Below are positions 6,351-9,729 of a stretch of 9,729 nucleotides of DNA, piece by piece. Numbering within the stretch: position 1 is the first letter of the stretch; each line of letters opens with the position of its first letter. The translations under genes and the position numbers were made by a program. The notes under the pieces are model-generated. The model was not told where the DNA came from and made no database searches. It saw only the letters and a list, made by a program, of their open reading frames with translations. The stretch comes from Phycisphaerales bacterium (GTDB taxonomy: Bacteria; Planctomycetota; Phycisphaerae; Tepidisphaerales; Tepidisphaeraceae): contig JAQGHP010000502.1 of the NCBI GenBank assembly GCA_028288775.1, positions 1 through 9,729 of the forward strand. The letters are read 5' to 3'.

Positions 6351-7019
6351 TCAGGTGGACTGCGCGGCATTCAGGGCGTTGACCAGCATCTGCCGGACGG
6401 TGGAGATGCCCTGGAGGTCGAAGGTGAGCTTGTTGAGAGAAGTCACCCGATCCGCCGCGAACTTGATGACGGCGGCCTTGAGGGCGGCGGAGGCCGCGGT
6501 GTCATTGTTGGCGGCGGTCACGATCGCCTGCGTGTCGTTTGAGATTGTCGTTTCGAATGATTGCCGCGTGGCCACCCGCGAATCGAGGCCGGCGATCAGG
6601 TCATTCTGAAGCTGAACGCGGTCGTTCATCAACTTGGTGTGATCGGCCGTGAGGGCGGAAGCATTGCCCTTGTCCTTCTTGATTTGAAGGATGTCGAGCT
6701 TGATTGCCGCTTCATCCTTCACCGCGTTCGCGGCTTCCTTCAAGCGGTCCTGGAGAAGCTGGTCGCGCATTGTCTTGTAGTCGCTCTTGAGCTGTGCGAG
6801 AGGTGCTGCCAGGCTCGTATCCCCCGCAGCGGTATTCTTGTGAATGGTGCGAACGTCGTTGGTCAGCTTTGTCCCGGATACGAACAGGTCGTTTCGGAAT
6901 TTGAGAAGCTCGATCTGCACGAGAAGCCGATCGACTTTCACGGCCGTGTTGAAGAGGACCGGCAAAGCCGAAAGGAACGTCCGGGATTCCAGGCCTTCAG
7001 CAAATGTTCGGTGAGTCAT
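6351..7019 (-). CDS. Small helical LEPR-XLL exported protein (222 aa)
   Basis: The N-terminus MTHRTFAEGLESRTFLSALP has the LEPR-XLL motif (LESRTFLSA, 10-18) seen at the start of exported planctomycete proteins. No ordinary signal peptide is visible. The rest, about 20-222, is almost all Ala, Leu, Lys, Asp and Gln in heptad-like patterns, with very few Gly or Pro. Examples are VDRLLVQIELLKFRNDLF (29-46), APLAQLKSDYKTMRDQLLQ (72-90) and AAIKLDILQIKKDKG (104-118). It should form long amphipathic helices or a coiled coil and lacks an enzyme signature. The gene has a very strong Shine-Dalgarno and its own intrinsic terminator, so it is a single-gene unit and may be well expressed. I cannot assign a function; an envelope-associated structural protein is possible. 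Confidence 0.83.
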   Translation of the reverse strand: MTHRTFAEGLESRTFLSALPVLFNTAVKVDRLLVQIELLKFRNDLFVSGTKLTNDVRTIHKNTAAGDTSLAAPLAQLKSDYKTMRDQLLQDRLKEAANAVKDEAAIKLDILQIKKDKGNASALTADHTKLMNDRVQLQNDLIAGLDSRVATRQSFETTISNDTQAIVTAANNDTAASAALKAAVIKFAADRVTSLNKLTFDLQGISTVRQMLVNALNAAQST

Positions 7020-7025
7020 CGGGAT

Positions 7026-7033
7026 CCTCCTTT
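7026..7033 (-). promoter_or_regulatory. Strong Shine-Dalgarno of the helical LEPR-XLL gene
   Basis: AAAGGAGG on the minus strand lies 6 nt before the ATG at 7019, a near-perfect match to the 16S anti-Shine-Dalgarno. It fixes the start, so the LEPR-XLL motif lies at the very N-terminus, and it suggests efficient translation. Confidence 0.85.
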
Positions 7034-7407
7034 AAATTGAATTTCCGATCTGTGAACCCCAGTCAAACATCGACAGGAAAAACGCCCTCAACCACAAAAA
7101 GTTGCTGCCGGGCTCCTTGAAATCGTAAAACCGCATGAGGGTCTCTACGGATGAGCCTGCCCGATAATGTAAGTCCTGCGACCGCGCCAAAAGCCGAAAA
7201 ACCATGCTTTCGCGCCCGGCCGTTTATGTGGTTTGCTCGCGTTGTGCCGCGCCGCCGCCTCGGACCTTTGCCATCGCGGCGTCGTAGCGGGAAGAACGGG
7301 GCGCGGCCCAACGAAGGAGCGTCGTTACATCATTGAGTTCCACTACCCCCGGCGAATCTTCCCGATTCGACGGACGACCGGAAATCCAATAGTGCTGTCG
7401 CTGTATC
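7034..7407. other. Divergent intergenic region, no gene found
   Basis: About 375 bp lie between two divergent genes. Open frames here are short, Arg-rich and unlike proteins. A short stem CGAATC/GATTCG (7353-7358 and 7364-7369) lies about 40 bp before the zinc-ribbon gene; it is too short to interpret. Promoters for both neighbours are expected here, but I cannot place them. I see no tRNA or other RNA gene. Confidence 0.5.
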
Positions 7408-7971
7408 ATGTCGGGGATGCTCCGCCACTTTTTCAATTTCCTGGCTGCACTTTCGCTGTTGCTCTGCGCGGGGATGATCGCGCTGTGGCTGCGGAGCTAT
7501 TGGGGAGTTGATCAATTCATCTGTATTACCGACACGAAACGGTATGTCGTCAATTTCAGCGACGGCGAGTTTGCGCTGCAGACGGCGGAAAGCGAGTATT
7601 TTCGGAACATGCAAGGTTGGCAGTGGAGGCGGTGGCCCGGTCATCAGTCTGTATGGCAACAGTCGCTGTGGAATCGAAGCGTTGTCGCGCAGCGCCCTGC
7701 TCGACGCACTCGATTGGGGTTTTGGTGGGGAGGAATTGCGAACGGCAACAGCTCCGGGGGCATTTCAGGAAGCACGAGCCCCGGGGTCATCGGCCCGATT
7801 TGGCCGCTAGCGTTCCTCCCGGCTGTGTTTCCGATTGCGTGGTCGGCGGGTTATCGACGACGCTTGCGCCGACGCCGCAAGACGCGCGGCCTCTGTCCGA
7901 TGTGCGGCTACGACGTCCGCGCTACGCCCGAACGATGCCCCGAGTGCGGGTTTCAAACGGCGAACGGATAA
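7408..7971 (+). CDS. Two-helix membrane protein with C-terminal CGYDVRATPERCPEC zinc ribbon
   Basis: The protein has 187 residues. Helix 1 (about 8-28, FFNFLAALSLLLCAGMIALW) is followed by LRSYWG, then an exported domain of about 95 residues rich in Trp (WQWRRWPGHQSVWQQSLW) that includes RLGFWWGG. Helix 2 lies at about 129-147. An Arg-rich stretch (RRRLRRRRKTR, 150-160) marks the cytoplasmic side and leads into a zinc ribbon whose ligands are C163, C166, C177 and C180. The layout, LSLLLC...LWLRSYW at the front and CxxCGYDxRATPxRCPECG at the back, is one I recognise as a frequent planctomycete family with many paralogues per genome; its function is unknown to me. The start could also be the ATG at 7417, three codons later. 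No good Shine-Dalgarno is seen. The gene is transcribed alone. Confidence 0.82.
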   Translation: MSGMLRHFFNFLAALSLLLCAGMIALWLRSYWGVDQFICITDTKRYVVNFSDGEFALQTAESEYFRNMQGWQWRRWPGHQSVWQQSLWNRSVVAQRPARRTRLGFWWGGIANGNSSGGISGSTSPGVIGPIWPLAFLPAVFPIAWSAGYRRRLRRRRKTRGLCPMCGYDVRATPERCPECGFQTANG

Positions 7972-8014
7972 GTTGGTTTCAAACGAGACGACGCATCTCT
8001 TAAGTCACGCCGCA

Positions 8015-8037
8015 GGCACGGGCGGGACGCCCGTGTC
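8015..8037. repeat. GC palindrome GGCACGGGC-GGGAC-GCCCGTGTC
   Basis: A 9-bp stem (perfect for CACGGGC/GCCCGTG, plus one G-T and one G-C outer pair) surrounds the loop GGGAC. It lies 43 bp after the zinc-ribbon gene and 42 bp after the end of the convergent peptidase gene. The wording closely resembles a short palindrome that I recall as scattered between genes in planctomycete and verrucomicrobial genomes. Four T's follow a few bases later on the plus strand, so weak terminator activity is possible but not evident. Confidence 0.6.
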
Positions 8038-8079
8038 ACGTTTTCGCGTCCCTCCATATTCACTTCATTTTTCCAGCGC

Positions 8080-8478
8080 CTATCGCGGCTTGGGGAACCC
8101 CCACGTCGCGGCCAATCCGTCCGCGGCGAGTTCGGGGTCTTCGCCCGGCCAGCGGCCGGCGTGGCGGAGGTGGGCGTGAGCGAACTCGTGGGCGATGAGC
8201 CACGTGACGAACGCCGCGGGGCGATGCCGCAGCGTCCGTTTGAGCACGACCGAGCGGCTGGCGCGGTTGCGCCCGGGCGCCGCCGCGGGAACGTACATCA
8301 CCACGCCGGGGCCGGGCTCGTAATCGCAGAGATGAAAGTTGGGGTCGCCCATCAAATCCTCCCGCACCGCAGCCGGCAGGTGCGTGAGTACGATCGCCGC
8401 GTGACGATGCACGAACGCGTCCAGCCGAAAGCCGGCGAGCCAGCGGTCGATGTCATGATCAATGGATGAAAGGGCCAT
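8080..8478 (-). CDS. Small HExxH metallopeptidase-like protein (132 aa)
   Basis: The open frame continues far upstream, antisense to the aminotransferase, but only the last 132 residues look like a protein. The ATG at 8476-8478 begins MALSSIDHDIDRWLAGFRLD. The key segment is WLIAHEFAHAHLRHAG (93-108), an HExxH zinc-binding motif with H97, E98 and H101. It is followed by DPELAADGLAATWGF (114-128), whose E116 and D120 fit the ExxxD helix that supplies the third zinc ligand in gluzincin-type peptidases. The order HExxH-xxLxH-...-ExxAD resembles M48- or ImmA-type peptidase cores. There is no signal peptide or membrane helix, so a cytoplasmic enzyme is inferred. The protein is much shorter than M48 peptidases and is close to a minimal catalytic domain. 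Its substrate is unknown. It is divergent from the aminotransferase gene, 129 bp away, and no strong Shine-Dalgarno is seen. Confidence 0.72.
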   Translation of the reverse strand: MALSSIDHDIDRWLAGFRLDAFVHRHAAIVLTHLPAAVREDLMGDPNFHLCDYEPGPGVVMYVPAAAPGRNRASRSVVLKRTLRHRPAAFVTWLIAHEFAHAHLRHAGRWPGEDPELAADGLAATWGFPKPR

Positions 8479-8607
8479 GCCGTCTATTCTACGCACGCGA
8501 CCGCGATTGATAATGCCGGCGGATTTCCGTTCGTAATTCGCATTTTTCGCAGGGCATGGTATCCGCGCCTTTTCCCTGGGCGCGCCGGCCCTTACCATCG
8601 GCCGATC

Positions 8608-9714
8608 ATGAACGTGAAGCTCCTCGACCTGACGGCGCAGTATCTCCCCATCCGCAACGAAATTCGACGGGCGATCGACGAAGTGTGCGATGCCCAGGCG
8701 CTGATCCTGGGCCCGGCGGTCGAGCGGTTCGAGAAGAAGCTCGCCACGTATTGCGGGACGAAACACGCCGTCGGCGTCAGCAGCGGGACGGACGCGCTGC
8801 TCTGCTCGCTCATGGCGCTGGGCGTGGGGCCGGGCGATGAGGTGATTTGCCCGTCTTTCACCTTCTTCGCCACGGCGGGCTGCGTGGCGCGCCTCGGCGC
8901 AAAGCCGGTATTCGTGGACATCGACTCGCGCACCTTCAATATCGACCCCTCGCTGATCGCGGAGAAAATCACCGGGAAAACCAAGGCGATCATGCCCGTG
9001 CATCTGTTCGGGCAGTGCGCACGGATGGAAGAGATCAACGCAATCGCGTGCGCGCACGGGGTTAAGGTGATCGAGGACGCCGCCCAGGCGATCGGGGCGC
9101 GGCGCAATGATGCCCCGGCGTGTTCGACGGGCTTCGCGGGGTGCCTGAGCTTTTACCCGACGAAGAATCTGGGCGCATTCGGGGATGCGGGCGCGATCTG
9201 CACGAACGACGACGAGTTCGCGGCGAACTGCCGGCTGCTTCGCGTACATGGCTCGGGACACGCGTACCACCACAAGTTCATCGGCGGCATGTTCCGCCTG
9301 GCGGCGATACAGGCCGCCGTGCTGGAGGTGAAGCTCAAGTACCTGAATGAATGGCACGAGGCCCGCCGACGTCATGCGGCCATCTACGACGAATTGTTCG
9401 CCGGCGGCAAAGTGGTTGCACCCCACATCGACGAGGGCAATTATAGCATTTACAACCAGTACGTCGTGCGCGTGCCGAATCGCGACCGGGTAAAGCAGCG
9501 CCTCGCGGACCGGGGAGTTGGCTCCGCGGTTTATTATCCGATCGCACTCCATCAGCAGGAATGTTTTGCGTATTTGGGAGTGAAGGAGGGGGATTTGCCG
9601 GTGACGGAGCAAGCCTGCCGCGAGGTGCTGGCGCTGCCGGTTTATCCGGAGTTGCCGGAGGAGCAGGTGCGGTATGCGGGGGGAGAGGTCCTTCGGGCGG
9701 TGGTGGGGGATTAG
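8608..9714 (+). CDS. DegT/DnrJ/EryC1/StrS-family sugar-nucleotide aminotransferase
   Basis: This is a complete 368-residue PLP-dependent aminotransferase of the type that converts keto-sugar nucleotides to amino sugars for surface polysaccharides. The N-terminus LLDLTAQYLPIRNEI, the phosphate-binding SSGTDALLCSLMALGVGPGDEV (58-79), the PSFTFFATA strand (82-90), VIEDAAQAIGA (154-164, D157 facing the pyridine nitrogen) and SFYPTKNLGAFGDAGA (181-196, K186 forming the Schiff base) occur in the family order. The C-terminal domain has VYYPIALHQQECF (308-320) and ends LALPVYPEL. The overall wording is closest to the WbpE-like branch, which makes 3-amino sugars, but the substrate cannot be fixed. In IGGMFRLAAIQAA (225-237) a Met (228) stands where the family usually has Asn. 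The ATG gives the expected N-terminus; no clear Shine-Dalgarno is seen. It stands apart from other polysaccharide genes in this window. Confidence 0.93.
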   Translation: MNVKLLDLTAQYLPIRNEIRRAIDEVCDAQALILGPAVERFEKKLATYCGTKHAVGVSSGTDALLCSLMALGVGPGDEVICPSFTFFATAGCVARLGAKPVFVDIDSRTFNIDPSLIAEKITGKTKAIMPVHLFGQCARMEEINAIACAHGVKVIEDAAQAIGARRNDAPACSTGFAGCLSFYPTKNLGAFGDAGAICTNDDEFAANCRLLRVHGSGHAYHHKFIGGMFRLAAIQAAVLEVKLKYLNEWHEARRRHAAIYDELFAGGKVVAPHIDEGNYSIYNQYVVRVPNRDRVKQRLADRGVGSAVYYPIALHQQECFAYLGVKEGDLPVTEQACREVLALPVYPELPEEQVRYAGGEVLRAVVGD

Positions 9715-9729
9715 GAGCCAGAAGCCAGG

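Noticed and set aside
6125..6370. 81-codon minus-strand open frame across the terminator and palindromes
   Set aside because: Its peptide is the translation of the hairpins and repeats (for example SGGGQGRG), it overlaps the end of the helical LEPR-XLL gene, and it lacks a ribosome binding site.
7063..7311. 82-codon minus-strand open frame in the gap upstream of the helical LEPR-XLL gene
   Set aside because: Arg/Gly-rich composition, no ribosome binding site and no recognisable motif. It is best explained as chance in GC-rich DNA.
8479..9612. Long minus-strand open frame antisense to the aminotransferase, continuous with the peptidase frame
   Set aside because: The extra 378 codons are Arg/His-rich with no protein-like pattern, whereas the plus strand here encodes a complete, clearly recognisable aminotransferase. 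GC-rich codon use leaves the antisense frame open.

Overview
The window looks like chromosomal DNA of a GC-rich planctomycete, perhaps of the class Phycisphaerae. Two signs support this. Two secreted proteins carry the N-terminal LEPR-XLL-type motif (LENRRLLSA and LESRTFLSA). A third, membrane protein ends in the planctomycete-style zinc ribbon CxxCGYDVRATPERCPEC. The class-level placement is inference. I see no phage, transposase, CRISPR, tRNA or rRNA signal.

Layout: (1) At the left, on the minus strand, a secreted inosine/uridine-type nucleoside hydrolase lies upstream of a secreted GH20-like glycosidase that runs off the window edge. (2) Behind them, also on the minus strand, is a large LEPR-XLL surface protein: an N-terminal cyclophilin-type prolyl isomerase domain followed by Ig-like and Calx-beta-like modules. 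A hexamer-periodic inverted repeat separates it from the nucleoside hydrolase. (3) Divergent from it is a plus-strand, two-helix membrane protein with two DUF3592-like halves. (4) Next come a convergent 90-residue basic hypothetical protein, a palindrome-rich intergenic stretch with a clear intrinsic terminator, and a small helical LEPR-XLL protein, all on the minus strand. (5) A plus-strand two-helix membrane protein with a C-terminal zinc ribbon follows. It is separated by a GC-rich palindromic repeat from a convergent minus-strand HExxH metallopeptidase-like protein. (6) At the right is a complete plus-strand DegT/DnrJ-type sugar aminotransferase, divergent from the peptidase.

Functional reading: much of the window serves the cell envelope. 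Two secreted hydrolases could recover nucleobases and sugars from the surroundings, two LEPR-XLL proteins are probably exported, two proteins are membrane-bound, and the aminotransferase would supply amino sugars for surface glycans. Only the nucleoside hydrolase/GH20 pair has a spacing and orientation compatible with one transcript; the others look like single-gene units. I find no convincing multi-gene novel system. The most unusual items are the cyclophilin-LEPR-XLL fusion, the helical LEPR-XLL protein with its own strong ribosome binding site and terminator, the hexamer-periodic inverted repeat, and an unexpected Met in the aminotransferase.
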